Assembly (NCBI RefSeq): GCF_014836665.1 | Contig: NZ_JACSQJ010000008.1 | Location: forward strand, 62,001-126,000 | Length of the DNA: 64,000 nucleotides | Direction of reading: 5' to 3' | From: Luteimonas colneyensis | Lineage (GTDB): Bacteria > Pseudomonadota > Gammaproteobacteria > Xanthomonadales > Xanthomonadaceae | In this document: positions 51,652 to 63,327 of the stretch, in pieces | Layout of the letters: the number at the start of each line of letters is the position of its first letter | How positions within the stretch are numbered: the first letter of the stretch is position 1 | The notes under the pieces: generated by a model | Seen by the model: only the letters and a program-made list of their open reading frames with translations | Database searches by the model: none | Told to the model about the DNA's origin: nothing | Translations under genes and position numbers: made by a program

Positions 51652-53562
51652 TCAGGCGTGATCGCCGCGCAGGGCGCGGACGCGGCTTTCCAGCATCGCG
51701 GCGGTGGCTTCGCGGCCCGGGACTGGCGCTTCCGCCATCACCGCCACGTGCGCGCGGATCCTTCGCGGCACGCGCATGCGGCCCAGCCAGCCGCTGCCCG
51801 CGGCCGCGCTGCGCCGACTCCACATGCTGCTCCACATGTTGCGCAGGGCCATCGGCACCACCGGCACCGGGCGGCGTTCGAGGATGCGCTCGACGCCCGA
51901 CCTGAAGGCCTGGATGTCGCCATCGGGCGTCAGCCGCCCCTCGGGGAAGATCAGCACCAGCTCGCCGTCGGCCAGCGCCGCGTCGATGGCGTCGAAGGCG
52001 CGCTCCATCATCGCCGCGTCCTCCTTCGGGCTGGCGATCGGGATCGCGCCGGCGGCGCGGAAGATCCAGCTCATCACCGGGATCTGGAAGATCCGGTAGT
52101 ACATGACGAAGCGGATCGGCCGCGGCACGCTTGCCGCCAGCACCAGCGCGTCCATGTAGCTGACGTGGTTGCAGACCAGCAGCGCCGGGCCCTCGTCGGG
52201 CACGTGGCGCTCGATGCCGTGCAGCTCCAGCCGGTACAGCGTGCGCACCAGCAGCCAGCTGGCGAAGCGCATCGCGAACTCGGGCACGATGGTGAAGATC
52301 CAGGTCGTGACCAGCAGGTTGGCGATCGCCAGCGCCAGGAAGACCTGCGGGATGCTCCAGCCCAGCAGCTGCTGCAGCGCCAGGCCGGTCACCGCCGCGG
52401 CGACGATGAAGGCCGAGTTCTGGATGTTGAGGCCGGCGAACACGCGCGCCATTTCCTGCTTCGGCGTGCGGCTCTGGATCAGCGCGAACAGCGGCACGAT
52501 GAAGAGACCGCAGGAGAAACCGATGCCGGCCAGGTCGATGGCGATGCGCCAGCCGTGCTCGCCTGCGAGGAAGCCGGCGATGTCGAGCCCGGTACGCGGC
52601 GCCAGCCCGCTGCGCGCGAAGTACAGGTCGAGCATGAAGGCGCTGATGCCCAGCGCGCCCAGCGGCACCAGGCCGATCTCGACGGTGCGCGCGGACAGCT
52701 TCTCGCACAGCAGCGAGCCGGTGCCGACGCCGACGGAGAACAGCGCGAGGCCGAAGATGTACAGCGTGGTCGAGCGTTCGGGTGCACCCAGGTGCAGTTC
52801 GGCGTAGTTGGGCAGCTGCGCGGTCAGCACCGTGCCCACGAACCAGAACCAGGACACGCCCAGGATCGCGTTGCGCACCGCCGGCGTGCGCCGGGTGAGC
52901 TTCCAGATGCGGATCGACTCCGGCACCGGGTTCCAGTTGACCTGCAGCTCCGGCGCGCCGGCGTCGACGCGCGGGATCGTGCGCGCGACCAGGTTGCCGG
53001 CGACGGCGAGCGCCACCACCGAGGCCGCCGCGGCTTCCGGTCCCCAGGCGCCCGCGACCTGGAACACCAGTCCGCCGTAGATCATGCCGGCGAGGATCGA
53101 CAGCGACGTGCCCATCTCGACCAGGCCGTTGCCGCCGGTGAGTTCCTCGGGCTTGAGCACCGCCGGCAGGATCGAGTACTTCACCGGCCCGAACAGCGTG
53201 GATTGCATGCCGGTCGCGAACAGCGCCACCAGCAGCAGCGGCATGCTCGCGGTGAGGAAGCCGATCGCGGCCAGCGTCATGATCCCGATCTCCATCGTCG
53301 TGGTGATCACGATCAGGCGCTGCTTTTCCAGCTTCTCCGCGAACTGCCCCGCGATCGCCGAGAACAGGAAGTAGGGCAGGATGAACAGCGCCGGCGCGAG
53401 GTTGGTATAGAGCGTGCGCTGTCCGCTGTCGACGCCCAGGTAGAACAGCAGGCCGATGATGGCTTGGCGGTAGACGTTGTCGTTGAAGGCGCCCAGCGCC
53501 TGCACGGCGAAGTAGGGCAGGAAACGCCGCTCGCGCAGCAGCTGGAACTGTGAGTACGCCAT
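51652..53562 (-). CDS. LplT-like MFS transporter fused to PlsC acyltransferase
   Basis: A 636-residue protein. Residues 1-410 are a 12-helix major facilitator of the LplT type (FNDNVYRQAIIGLLFYL, GPVKYSILPAVLKPEELTGGNGLVEMGTS), which flips lysophospholipids inward. Residues about 430-636 are a PlsC/LPLAT acyltransferase with the catalytic NHVSYMDAL (NHx4D) and FPEGRLTPDG. It should import and re-acylate lysophospholipids. Related proteins (Aas-type) carry a third acyl-ACP synthetase domain, which is absent here. It is convergent with ampE. Confidence 0.9.
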   Translation of the reverse strand: MAYSQFQLLRERRFLPYFAVQALGAFNDNVYRQAIIGLLFYLGVDSGQRTLYTNLAPALFILPYFLFSAIAGQFAEKLEKQRLIVITTTMEIGIMTLAAIGFLTASMPLLLVALFATGMQSTLFGPVKYSILPAVLKPEELTGGNGLVEMGTSLSILAGMIYGGLVFQVAGAWGPEAAAASVVALAVAGNLVARTIPRVDAGAPELQVNWNPVPESIRIWKLTRRTPAVRNAILGVSWFWFVGTVLTAQLPNYAELHLGAPERSTTLYIFGLALFSVGVGTGSLLCEKLSARTVEIGLVPLGALGISAFMLDLYFARSGLAPRTGLDIAGFLAGEHGWRIAIDLAGIGFSCGLFIVPLFALIQSRTPKQEMARVFAGLNIQNSAFIVAAAVTGLALQQLLGWSIPQVFLALAIANLLVTTWIFTIVPEFAMRFASWLLVRTLYRLELHGIERHVPDEGPALLVCNHVSYMDALVLAASVPRPIRFVMYYRIFQIPVMSWIFRAAGAIPIASPKEDAAMMERAFDAIDAALADGELVLIFPEGRLTPDGDIQAFRSGVERILERRPVPVVPMALRNMWSSMWSRRSAAAGSGWLGRMRVPRRIRAHVAVMAEAPVPGREATAAMLESRVRALRGDHA

Positions 53563-53691
53563 GCCGGTCCCCGTGGATGCGTGGCGAGCCTAGCAGACGA
53601 CGGTGGCCAGGCCCGCGGATGACTGGCTGCCTTCATTGCGCCTTGCGGCGGCCGGTGCTGGAATGCGCCCGTCCACCCGACGGAGCCCGTC

Positions 53692-54315
53692 ATGCGCACC
53701 CTCATCCTGCTTGTGCTGGCCGCGATGCTCAGCGGCTGCGGCTACAACCAGATCCAGCAGAAGGACGAAGCCGTCAACGCCGGCTGGTCGGAAGTGCTCA
53801 ACCAGTACAAGCGCCGCGCCGACCTGGTTCCCAACCTTGTCAACACGGTCAAGGGCTACGCGGCGCACGAGCAGCAGGTGCTGACGGCGGTGACCGAAGC
53901 CCGCGCGAAGGTCGGCTCGATGGAGGTCGATGCCGGCGATCCCGCCTCGCTCGCGCAGTTCCAGCAGGCGCAGGGCGAGCTGTCGAGTGCGCTGTCGCGG
54001 CTGATGGTGGTGGTCGAGAACTACCCCGACCTCAAGGCCGATCGCGCCTTCCTCGACCTGCAGACCCAGCTCGAGGGCACCGAGAACCGGATCGCCGTCG
54101 CGCGCGGCCGCTACATCCAGCTGGTGCAGGACTACAACACCTACGTCCGCTCGTTCCCGCAGAACCTGGTGGCGAAGATGTTCGGCTACGGGCCGCGACC
54201 CAACTTCACCGTCGACAACGAACGCGCCATCCAGGAGGCGCCGGCGGTCGACTTCGGAGCGCCGGGTGCCGCCGGCACGCGGCAGCAGCAGCCGCAGCCG
54301 CAGCCGGCCGGCTGA
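53692..54315 (+). CDS. lemA: LemA family lipoprotein
   Basis: A 207-residue LemA protein: signal with lipobox LSGC (about 13-16), then the helical bundle YNQIQQKDEAVNAGWSEVLNQYKRRADLVPNLVNTVKGY, ENYPDLKADRAFLDLQTQLEGTENRIAVARGRY and the C-terminal PxNFTV block, with a Gln/Pro-rich tail. LemA proteins are usually paired with TPM-domain proteins, as here. GGAG precedes the ATG. Function in bacteria is not settled; an envelope role is assumed. Confidence 0.92.
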   Translation: MRTLILLVLAAMLSGCGYNQIQQKDEAVNAGWSEVLNQYKRRADLVPNLVNTVKGYAAHEQQVLTAVTEARAKVGSMEVDAGDPASLAQFQQAQGELSSALSRLMVVVENYPDLKADRAFLDLQTQLEGTENRIAVARGRYIQLVQDYNTYVRSFPQNLVAKMFGYGPRPNFTVDNERAIQEAPAVDFGAPGAAGTRQQQPQPQPAG

Positions 54316-54324
54316 CGAGCGGCG

Positions 54325-55257
54325 GTGATGCCTGCCCGCGCCAGCCTCAGGGGCCGCCGATGGCGGGCGCTGCTGCTGGCGGCCGCCTTCGCCTGCCTGG
54401 CCTCCGTCCACGCGTGGGCGCAGCAGCCGCTGGTCGCGATCCCGCCGCTGGATTCGCCGGTGGTCGACACCACCGGCACGCTCGAGCCCGCGCAGCGCGC
54501 GCAGCTGGAGCGCCAGGCGCTGGACCTGCAGCGCCGCAAGGGCAGCCAGCTGCAGGTGCTGATGGTCGCCAGCACGCAGCCCGAATCCATCGAGCAGTAC
54601 GCGCAACGGGTGTTCGACGCCTGGCGGATCGGACGCGAGGGCATCGATGACGCGGTGCTCGTGCTGGTCGCCCGCGACGACCGGCGCGTGCGCATCCAGC
54701 CCGGCTACGGACTCGAGGGCGCGATCCCGGACATCACCGCCGGACGCATCATCCAGGAGTACATGGCGCCGAAGTTCCGCGCCGGCGACTACGGCGGCGG
54801 CCTGGCCGACGCGACCGCGGTGCTGGTGCGCCTGATCGACGGCGAGCCCCTGCCCGAGCCGATCGCCAGCCATCGCCGCGCCGAGCCCGCGGGCGGCGGC
54901 GGTGACTGGCTGGGCGCGCTATTCGCCGCCTTCGTCGTGGCGACGATCGTGCGCGGCGTGTTCGGGCGCGCGCCGGGTGCACTGCGCGGCCTTGCCACCG
55001 GCGGTGCCGCGGGTGGCGCCGCGTGGCTGGTCTCGGCCGCGCTGGGACTGGGTGGCATCGCCGCGGTGCTCGGCTTCCTCTACGGCCTGGCGAAGGCGCC
55101 GGGCGGCCGCTACGTCCGCCACGGCGGCTGGGGCGGGTTCGGTGGCGGCGGCTGGGGGGGCGGCGGCTTCGGCGGCGGAGGCGGCGGCTTTGGTGGCGGC
55201 GGCTGGTCCGGCGGTGGCGGCATGAGCGGGGGCGGTGGCGCCTCGGGGAGCTGGTGA
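54325..55257 (+). CDS. TPM-domain membrane protein (YgcG family)
   Basis: Up to 310 residues. It has a signal peptide (about 1-32), a TPM domain (VVDTTGTLEPAQRAQLERQALDLQRR ... GSQLQVLMVAST ... RIQPGYGLEGAIPDITAGRII, about 45-165), two membrane segments (about 195-255) and a Gly/Trp-rich tail (GGWGGGGFGGGGGG pattern) ending SGSW. GTG 54325 and ATG 54328 are both possible. It follows lemA by 9 bases and overlaps the next gene (TGATG). TPM domains have been linked to acid phosphatase or photosystem repair in other organisms; here the role is unknown. Confidence 0.88.
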   Translation: MMPARASLRGRRWRALLLAAAFACLASVHAWAQQPLVAIPPLDSPVVDTTGTLEPAQRAQLERQALDLQRRKGSQLQVLMVASTQPESIEQYAQRVFDAWRIGREGIDDAVLVLVARDDRRVRIQPGYGLEGAIPDITAGRIIQEYMAPKFRAGDYGGGLADATAVLVRLIDGEPLPEPIASHRRAEPAGGGGDWLGALFAAFVVATIVRGVFGRAPGALRGLATGGAAGGAAWLVSAALGLGGIAAVLGFLYGLAKAPGGRYVRHGGWGGFGGGGWGGGGFGGGGGGFGGGGWSGGGGMSGGGGASGSW

Positions 55258-55757
55258 TGGCGGGCGTCCTGCGGCTGCTGCGGCATCTCTTCGCACCATC
55301 GGCGAGCGGCCTGTTCCCGGCCGATCGCCTGCAGCGCATCGCCGGCGCGGTGGCCGCCGGCGAACGGCGCCATCGCGGCGAAGTCTGCTTCGCGGTGGAG
55401 CCGGCGCTGCCGGCGTGGCGCGCGCTGCGCGGCCTGGATGCGCGCCAGCGCGCGCGCGAGGTCTTCGCCGAACTGGGCGTGTGGGACACCCATGCCAACA
55501 ACGGCGTGCTGGTCTACCTGCTGCTGGCCGACCACCGCATCGAGATCGTTGCCGATCGTGGCCTGGATGGGCGGGTCGGCGATCCGGAGTGGGCGGCGGT
55601 CTGCCGGCTGGTGGAGTCGCACCTGCGCGCGGGGGATCCGGAAGCGGCCGCGGTGGCCGGCGTCGAGGCGGTCTCCGACCTGCTGGCGCGTCACTTCCCG
55701 CAGGCCCCCGGGGACGAGGACGAGAACGAGCTGCCCGACCTCCCGCAGCTGCTCTGA
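55257..55757 (+). CDS. TPM-domain protein without signal peptide
   Basis: A 166-residue second TPM protein. The stop of the preceding gene overlaps its ATG (TGATG). It has no signal peptide; residues about 20-150 are a TPM fold (IAGAVAAGERRHRGEVCFAVEPAL, VWDTHANNGVLVYLLLADHRIEIVADRGLDGRVGD), and the C-terminus is acidic. Likely cytoplasmic, in contrast to the secreted or membrane TPM next to it. It ends the lemA-TPM-TPM operon and is convergent with purD. Confidence 0.85.
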   Translation: MAGVLRLLRHLFAPSASGLFPADRLQRIAGAVAAGERRHRGEVCFAVEPALPAWRALRGLDARQRAREVFAELGVWDTHANNGVLVYLLLADHRIEIVADRGLDGRVGDPEWAAVCRLVESHLRAGDPEAAAVAGVEAVSDLLARHFPQAPGDEDENELPDLPQLL

Positions 55758-55778
55758 GCGCCGCGGACGACGCCGGCG

Positions 55779-57065
55779 TCAGCCGCGCTCGCGCGCGATC
55801 GCGCGCCAGCCGATGTCGTGGCGGTGGAACTCGCCCGGCCAGGAAATGCCCGCGACCGCGGCATAGGCCCGCTGCTGCGCCCCGGCCACGCTGTCCCCCA
55901 GCGCGCAGACGCACAGGACGCGGCCGCCGGCGGTGACGGCGTGCTCGCCCTCGATGCGGGTGCCGGCGTGGAAGACCTTGGTGTCCGCGAGGTCGGGCAC
56001 GTCCATGCTGTTGATCGCGTCGCCGATGCGCGGCGTCGCCGGATAGCCTTCCGCCGCCATCACCACGCCCAGCGCCGGGCGCGGATCCCAGTCGGCCTCG
56101 ACGGCGCCCAGCGTACCGTCGATGCCGGCCTCGACCAGCGTCGCGAAGTCCGAGCGCAGGCGCATCATGATCGGCTGCGTCTCGGGATCGCCGAAGCGCA
56201 CGTTGAACTCGATCACCTTCGGCGCACCGTCGGCGTCGATCATGAGCCCGGCATAGAGGAAGCCGGTGAACGGCGCGCCGTCGGCGGCCATGCCGGCCAC
56301 GGTGGGCTCGATCACCTCGCGCATGATCCGCGCGTGCACCTCGGGCGTGACCACGGGCGCCGGCGAGTACGCGCCCATGCCGCCGGTGTTGGGGCCGGTG
56401 TCGCCGTCGCCGACGCGCTTGTGGTCCTGGCTGGTGGCCATCGGCAGCGCGGTGCGGCCGTCGACCATGGCGATGAAGCTGGCCTCCTCGCCGTCGAGGA
56501 ATTCCTCGACCACCACCCGTGCCCCGGCCTCGCCGAAGGCGTTGCCGGCGAGCATATCCTCGAGCGCCGCCTCGGCCTCGGCGAGCGTCATCGCCACCAC
56601 CACGCCCTTGCCCGCGGCCAGGCCGTCGGCCTTGACCACGATCGGCGCGCCGACCGCGCGCACGTGGGCGAGCGCGGGCTCCAGTTCGGTGAACACGGCG
56701 TAATGCGCGGTCGGGATGCCGTGCCGGGCGAGGAAGTCCTTGGCGAAGGCCTTGCTGCCCTCGAGCTGCGCGGCCGCCGCGGTGGGCCCGAAGATGCGCA
56801 GGCCCGCGGCGCGGAACCGGTCGACGATGCCGGCCACCAGCGGCGCCTCGGGCCCGACCACGGTGAAGGCGATCCCGCCGTCCCGCGCGAGGGCCAGCAG
56901 GCCCTCGATGTCGGTCGCCTTCGTGGCGACGTTGCTGCACTTCGCTTCGGTCGCGGTGCCGGCGTTGCCCGGCGCGACCAGCACTTCATCGACGCGTTCC
57001 GACTGCGCCAGCTTCCACGCCAGCGCGTGCTCGCGGCCACCCGAACCAATGACCAGGATCTTCAT
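55779..57065 (-). CDS. purD: Phosphoribosylamine--glycine ligase
   Basis: PurD joins glycine and 5-phosphoribosylamine with ATP in purine synthesis. The 428-residue ATP-grasp enzyme has the start [76 protein letters not shown] and [12 protein letters not shown]. Length is normal. It begins 4 bases after the purH stop and is the last gene of the prmA-to-purD series on the minus strand. Confidence 0.97.
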   Translation of the reverse strand: MKILVIGSGGREHALAWKLAQSERVDEVLVAPGNAGTATEAKCSNVATKATDIEGLLALARDGGIAFTVVGPEAPLVAGIVDRFRAAGLRIFGPTAAAAQLEGSKAFAKDFLARHGIPTAHYAVFTELEPALAHVRAVGAPIVVKADGLAAGKGVVVAMTLAEAEAALEDMLAGNAFGEAGARVVVEEFLDGEEASFIAMVDGRTALPMATSQDHKRVGDGDTGPNTGGMGAYSPAPVVTPEVHARIMREVIEPTVAGMAADGAPFTGFLYAGLMIDADGAPKVIEFNVRFGDPETQPIMMRLRSDFATLVEAGIDGTLGAVEADWDPRPALGVVMAAEGYPATPRIGDAINSMDVPDLADTKVFHAGTRIEGEHAVTAGGRVLCVCALGDSVAGAQQRAYAAVAGISWPGEFHRHDIGWRAIARERG

Positions 57066-57069
57066 GGGA

Positions 57070-58653
<1,584 letters not shown>

Positions 58654-58723
58654 TGCGTGGAGAGGCAGCGGGAGACCCCGCGATTATACGGCCGCGCCCC
58701 GGGCGGGACCGGCCGCGCAGGGC

Positions 58724-58996
58724 TCAGACGATCCCGTAGTCGCGCAGCTTGCGGCGCAGGGTCGCGCGATGGATGCCGAGCATGGCCGCCGCGCGGCTCT
58801 GGTTGCCCTCGCAGTGGTTGAGCACTTCCACGAACAGCGGGATCTCCAGCTCGCGCAGCGCGATCCCGTACAGGTTCTCGGCATCGCAGCCGTCCAGGTC
58901 GCGGATGTAGCGGCGCACGGCGGTGGCCACGTGCTCGCGCAGCGGCGCCCGTTGCGTGCCGCGCGGCTGCGGCTCGTTGGTGTCGGCGGCGTTCAA
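58724..58996 (-). CDS. fis: DNA-binding protein Fis
   Basis: Fis is a nucleoid protein that bends DNA and activates stable RNA promoters. Residues about 50-90 are the Fis-type HTH ([29 protein letters not shown]), nearly identical to xanthomonad Fis. TTG 58996 gives the usual 90 residues starting NAADTNEPQ and has AGGGG 5 bases upstream; ATG 59056 would add 20 poorly matching residues. The upstream neighbour here is a DUF3426 gene rather than dusB as in enterobacteria. Confidence 0.9.
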   Translation of the reverse strand: MNAADTNEPQPRGTQRAPLREHVATAVRRYIRDLDGCDAENLYGIALRELEIPLFVEVLNHCEGNQSRAAAMLGIHRATLRRKLRDYGIV

Positions 58997-59078
58997 TCGG
59001 ACCCCTGGACCTGCTCGCGCCTCGCGCGCGACGGGTATCGAGTCTAGCGCGCCCACCGCATCGCTGCCATTGCGCGCC

Positions 59079-60161
59079 TCAGCGGAAGTCGAAGGCGAAG
59101 CCGACGGCGCCCGGGCCGGGCTCGAGCACGTCCATGCGGATCACCGCGCCCTCGCCGCTGGCGAGCAGCGCGGACGGCGGTTCGGCGCCCAGGTACTCGG
59201 CGGGGCGGAATGCGCGGGCGCCAAGCGGGCGGCCGTCGATGTCGGACAGCGTGAGTACCACGTCGGGCCAGGCCTGGGCCCAGGCGGCGTCGTTGCGGAA
59301 GCTCGCGGTGATGCGCAGCGCGCCCGGGGTGCCGGGATGCGGGCGCACGTCGCGCTCGAGCAGCACGAAGGCGGCGGGTTCGCGCCAGGGCGGCAGGCTG
59401 CAGCGCAGCAGGCTGCAGGCGCCGGCGACGAGCGGACGCCAGCCGGGATCGGCGGCCAGGCGCGCGCGATCGGCCAGCAGCCACTGCAGGCCCAGCAGCA
59501 GCGCGAGTCCGGCGATGGCCGTCGGCAGCAGCCAGCGTCGGCCCGCGGGGGCGTCCGGCGCCGATGCGACGCGCGTGCGCGCGAAGCTCGGCGTGGCGCG
59601 CCGGGGACGTGGTGCAGGCGTCGGTGCGGACAGCGGCGGCGCAGCCACCGCACCGGTCGTGGATGCAGGTGCAGGTGCAGGTGCAGGGGCGGATGCCGAT
59701 GCCGATGCCGATGCCGATGCCGGTGCATCGTCCGGGGCGGGCCTGGCGTCGGCGCCGTCCGGCTGGGCAGGCGCGGACTGCGCGGCGTCGACCGCGGGCA
59801 GCGCGCCCCTGCCGGCCGACGGATCACGCCCTTCCGGAGCCGCCCCCGGCGCAGACGCCGGTTCCCCAGCGGTGGCCGGCGCCGTGGCGCCCTGCAGGAG
59901 GTTGGCGATGGACACGGCGGGCTGCGCCGCGCGATCCCGGGCCGGGTCCGCGGCACCGCCGCCCTCGGTCGCGTCGTCGAGGTTGCCGAAGGCCTCGGCC
60001 ATGGCCGAGGCCACGCCGCTGCGGGCATCGTCGACGGGTGCCGGCGCGGCGTCCTGCAGCTCGCGCAGCGGTGCGGCGCAGCGCGGGCAGCGCTCCGGCG
60101 GCCGGTCGGTGACGGGATCGGTGGCGACCAGTCCCCGGCAGAACGGGCAGTTGACGAACAT
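59079..60161 (-). CDS. MJ0042 zinc-ribbon / DUF3426 membrane protein
   Basis: A 360-residue protein with an N-terminal zinc ribbon (CPFC at 5-8 and CPRC near 25-28), a long Ala/Pro/Asp-rich disordered stretch (about 40-195, including a tract of alternating Ala-Ser and Ala-Pro residues), one membrane helix (about 205-225, [20 protein letters not shown]), and the C-terminal DUF3426 domain. The family is tightly associated with prmA and fis in gammaproteobacteria, but has no known function. It lies between them here too. The repetitive tract (59650-59730) is built of GATGCC/GGTGCA hexamers. Confidence 0.85.
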   Translation of the reverse strand: MFVNCPFCRGLVATDPVTDRPPERCPRCAAPLRELQDAAPAPVDDARSGVASAMAEAFGNLDDATEGGGAADPARDRAAQPAVSIANLLQGATAPATAGEPASAPGAAPEGRDPSAGRGALPAVDAAQSAPAQPDGADARPAPDDAPASASASASASAPAPAPAPASTTGAVAAPPLSAPTPAPRPRRATPSFARTRVASAPDAPAGRRWLLPTAIAGLALLLGLQWLLADRARLAADPGWRPLVAGACSLLRCSLPPWREPAAFVLLERDVRPHPGTPGALRITASFRNDAAWAQAWPDVVLTLSDIDGRPLGARAFRPAEYLGAEPPSALLASGEGAVIRMDVLEPGPGAVGFAFDFR

Positions 60162-60201
60162 GGCGGCTATTCAAGCACGCGCCACGCCGACCCGGCAGCC
60201 G

Positions 60202-61119
60202 TCAGCCGCGCCGGATGCCGTCAATGCGAACCCAGTCACCTTCGACCTCGACCCGGAGCCCGTCGAACCACGCGCCGTAGCGCGCCAGCAGCGGCGCCTG
60301 CTGGCCATCGAGGATGCCCGACAGCGCCAGTCGCCCGCCGGGCGCCACGCGCGCGGCGATGGTGTCGGCCAGCATGTCGAGCGCCGACGCCAGGATGTTG
60401 GCGACCACGATCGGCCAGGTGCCGGCGGGGGCGTCGTCCGGCGCGTGCACGGACAGGCGATCGGCGACGCCGTTGCGCTCCGCGTTGTCGGCGGTGGCCT
60501 GCAGCGCCTGCGGGTCGTTGTCGATGCCGGTCGCGTGGGCGGCGCCCAGCTTCAGCGCCGCCAGCGCGAGGATGCCGCTGCCGCAGCCGAAGTCGAGCAC
60601 GCGCGTGCCGTCGAGCAGGCCCGCGTCGGCCAGGCCGTCGAGCCAGCGCAGGCACAGCGCGGTGGTCGGATGGGTGCCCGAGCCGAAGGCCAGGCCCGGA
60701 TCGAGGCGGACGACGGCGGCGTCGCTGCCGGCGTCGTCGGGGAGTTCGCGGTTCCAGGGCACGATCCAGGTGCGCTCGCCGAAGCGCAGCGGCACGTACT
60801 GGTCCATCCACGCCCGTTCCCAGTCCTGGTCCTCGACGTTGCGGAAGGACACGCGGCCCCAGTCCAGCCCCGGGTCGAAGCTTTCCAGCGCGGCGAGCAG
60901 CAGCAGCGCGTCGGCGTCGTGCGCGAACAGCGCGCTCAGGGTGATCGAGGCCCACAGCGGGGTCTCGCCCACGCCGGGCTCCAGGATCGCGTCCTCGTTG
61001 CGGGTGCCGGCGTCCGCGTCGAGCATGGTCACCGCCAGCGCGCCGACGTCGTCGAGCGCGTTTTCGTAGCGGGGCTGCTCGGATTCGCTGCAGTGCAGCG
61101 TCAGTTCAAGAAAGGGCAT
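60202..61119 (-). CDS. prmA: Ribosomal protein L11 methyltransferase
   Basis: PrmA trimethylates L11 with SAM. The 305-residue protein has an N-terminal substrate domain ([21 protein letters not shown]), a linker with [37 protein letters not shown], the SAM motif [30 protein letters not shown] and VVANILA. ATG 61119 (MPFLELTLH) fits homologues. It lies 40 bases upstream of the DUF3426 gene; the secreted-protein gene separates it from accC. Confidence 0.96.
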   Translation of the reverse strand: MPFLELTLHCSESEQPRYENALDDVGALAVTMLDADAGTRNEDAILEPGVGETPLWASITLSALFAHDADALLLLAALESFDPGLDWGRVSFRNVEDQDWERAWMDQYVPLRFGERTWIVPWNRELPDDAGSDAAVVRLDPGLAFGSGTHPTTALCLRWLDGLADAGLLDGTRVLDFGCGSGILALAALKLGAAHATGIDNDPQALQATADNAERNGVADRLSVHAPDDAPAGTWPIVVANILASALDMLADTIAARVAPGGRLALSGILDGQQAPLLARYGAWFDGLRVEVEGDWVRIDGIRRG

Positions 61120-61205
61120 CGCGCGTATGGCCGGCCAGGAGGAGGCCTGCATGGTACCGGCCGCGCGCGGAGCCGGCTCGGGTCGCCCCGGGCCGGCCGC
61201 GTGGA

Positions 61206-63197
61206 TCAGGAGCCCGGAACCAGCGTGGCCACCTCGTAGGTGTTGCCACGGCGGGACCCGTCGGCGCGGAGCACCGCGGTGCCTGCGACCGGCGCCTTCG
61301 TCGAGCGCACCGTGAACGAATACAGCTCGCCCCAGCCCAGCGTGCGGCCGCCGCTGCCCGCCGCGAATTCGACGCTGTCGGCACCGACCGAGAATGCCCA
61401 GTCGTTGTCGGCGTCCAGGTCGCCGTCGCGGACCCGGGTCGAGGTGATGCTGCCACCCGACGTGGTCTCGAGTTCGAAGGCGTCGAAGCCCTGCGTCGAG
61501 GTGATCCGCAGGTTCGGCGTGTTGCCCGTGGTCTCGGCGAACGCGAATTCGAAGTTCATCAGCGCGTAGTGGTATTCCCAGTCGCCGGTGGGCAGTCGCC
61601 TCGCCTTCACCGCCAGCTTGGCGCGGGCGTCGCCGGCGACCAGCTCGGTCATGAGCCGGCGCTCCTTGTCCGGGTTCATGCGCGGGTTGCGCGGGTTGAA
61701 CGGCGGGGGCGCGGTGCCGAACCAGCGGTCGATGACCGAACCCAGGCGCTCGGCGCTGGAGCCGATGTTCCAGGTGCTGCCGGTCCAGGTCGGTGTCGTC
61801 ACCCGGCTCGACATCGAGTTGTAGATGTTGATGTCCGAGCGCGCCACGTACCAGGACTCGAACAGGAAGGTGGCGCCCGGGTTGGCGGTCGGCGAGACCT
61901 GTGCCTCGTTCACCAGCAGGCGGTAGCTGTAGCTGTCGCCGGGCGAGGTGTTCTGCACGCCGTTGCAGTCCGGATCGAACACCGAGCCGCAGCGACCCCA
62001 CAGGCCGGAGGCCGGCAGGATCTCGTCGCGCGACGTCATGCCCTGGGTGTAGTCGTTGTTGCCCACCGAGTAGGTATCGGTGCAGCCGCGACCGAGCGCA
62101 TGGCCGTGGTGGTCGTTGCTGTCCAGGCAGCTGCCGTTGGTGGTCAGGTAGGCGTGCTTCACGCCGGAGCGCCCGATCTGCTCGAGGCTGCCGTCCGGAT
62201 TGTTCCGGTACATGTTCCAGATCAGGTAGGGATGCTGGTCGTTGTTGTACGGCGGCGAAGGCGAGGTGAACTTCTGGTACCACGGAATGGTGGCCGTCCA
62301 CCGCGCCGTGCTGGTGCCGAGCGGGTCGCCGGGCACGGTCGCGCTGATATTGCCCTCGTTGACGTTGTTCTTCAGCGTCGCCGACGGCGTGATCACCATC
62401 GTGCCGCTGCCGCTGTTGCCCGTGCAGCCCTGGCAGCGCGAGAACTGCGTGAACGTGCTGAACATGAAGATGTCGTTCTCGTAGATGCCGCCATTGGGCG
62501 CCGCGTCCCCGTGCCAGGTGATCTGGTTGGACTGCGGCTGCAGGTCGCCGCTGCCGCGCACCTGCACCGGTGCATCGAGCTGCAGCTCGGCGATCGCCAT
62601 GCCGGCCGCGTGCGGCGCGCCCAGGCGGCGTGCCAGGCGTTCACTGATGCGGATGTCGGAGGAACCGATGGTCAGCGACGGCGGGTCGTCGAGCAGCTCG
62701 TGCATGACGTGGTCGACGTGGAACCACACCACGCCCTGCGCGTCGACGAGGTCGAACTCCGGCTCCATGCCGGGCTTCACCGCGCGCGGGACCATGCGGA
62801 ACCCGTCGAGGTCGATGCTGCCGTCCTTGAGCTGGATCACGTAGCCGCCGCGGGCCTGCAGCGCGCCGCCGGCCATTTCGCGGGCGTAGCCGTTGGTCAC
62901 CAGGAACCGCAGCTGCCGGCTGTCCTGGAGGGAGAAGCGCTCCGAGCCGTCCGCAGCGCGCTGGCCGTGGACCGAGCCGGGTGCGATGCGCATGCCGAGG
63001 TCGCCGGCGAGGTCGCGGTTCCAGCGGATGCCGATGTCGCCGCCGCCGACGCTCCATGGCCGTTCAGCGCCGGCCGTGGTCGCGCCCTTGGGCGCCGGGG
63101 CCGCGGTGCGCGGCTGTGCGAAGCTGATCCCGGCCGCAGCCGTGACGAGAAGGCCGCCCACTACGACGGTCGCGAGCCTGTTCCTGCGATAACGCAT
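61206..63197 (-). CDS. Large secreted protein, family not recognised
   Basis: A 663-residue protein with a Sec signal (basic MRYRRNR, then [17 protein letters not shown], cleavage about 27). The mature part has six or more cysteines in pairs (SRCQGC; GSCLDS ... GRGCTD; WGRCGS ... DPDCNG), a His-rich stretch ([10 protein letters not shown]), many Asn/Thr/Ser/Gly residues, and a C-terminal half with beta-strand patterning ([17 protein letters not shown]). It reads like an extracellular or periplasmic beta-rich protein stabilised by disulfides. I do not recognise a domain. It sits between accC and prmA, which are usually close neighbours, and a 9-bp inverted repeat (63210-63218 / 63273-63281) flanks its promoter region. 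Confidence 0.85.
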   Translation of the reverse strand: MRYRRNRLATVVVGGLLVTAAAGISFAQPRTAAPAPKGATTAGAERPWSVGGGDIGIRWNRDLAGDLGMRIAPGSVHGQRAADGSERFSLQDSRQLRFLVTNGYAREMAGGALQARGGYVIQLKDGSIDLDGFRMVPRAVKPGMEPEFDLVDAQGVVWFHVDHVMHELLDDPPSLTIGSSDIRISERLARRLGAPHAAGMAIAELQLDAPVQVRGSGDLQPQSNQITWHGDAAPNGGIYENDIFMFSTFTQFSRCQGCTGNSGSGTMVITPSATLKNNVNEGNISATVPGDPLGTSTARWTATIPWYQKFTSPSPPYNNDQHPYLIWNMYRNNPDGSLEQIGRSGVKHAYLTTNGSCLDSNDHHGHALGRGCTDTYSVGNNDYTQGMTSRDEILPASGLWGRCGSVFDPDCNGVQNTSPGDSYSYRLLVNEAQVSPTANPGATFLFESWYVARSDINIYNSMSSRVTTPTWTGSTWNIGSSAERLGSVIDRWFGTAPPPFNPRNPRMNPDKERRLMTELVAGDARAKLAVKARRLPTGDWEYHYALMNFEFAFAETTGNTPNLRITSTQGFDAFELETTSGGSITSTRVRDGDLDADNDWAFSVGADSVEFAAGSGGRTLGWGELYSFTVRSTKAPVAGTAVLRADGSRRGNTYEVATLVPGS

Positions 63198-63209
63198 CGA
63201 TCCTCTCTC

Positions 63210-63281
63210 CCATGGTCGTTGGTGCCGGCCCCCGTGCCCGGCGAGTCCCGAGCATATGCGAGTGCCGGGCGGCGACCATGG
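63210..63281. promoter_or_regulatory. 9-bp inverted repeat upstream of secreted-protein gene
   Basis: CCATGGTCG (63210-63218) and CGACCATGG (63273-63281) are exact reverse complements 54 bases apart in the 130-bp gap between accC and the secreted-protein gene. A minus-strand TATGCT (about 63252-63257) between them could be the -10 element. An operator function is speculative. Confidence 0.3.
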
Positions 63282-63327
63282 TGCGTTGCCGCATGGTTGC
63301 CGCCGACGGGAGCGGGCGGCAGGCCCG

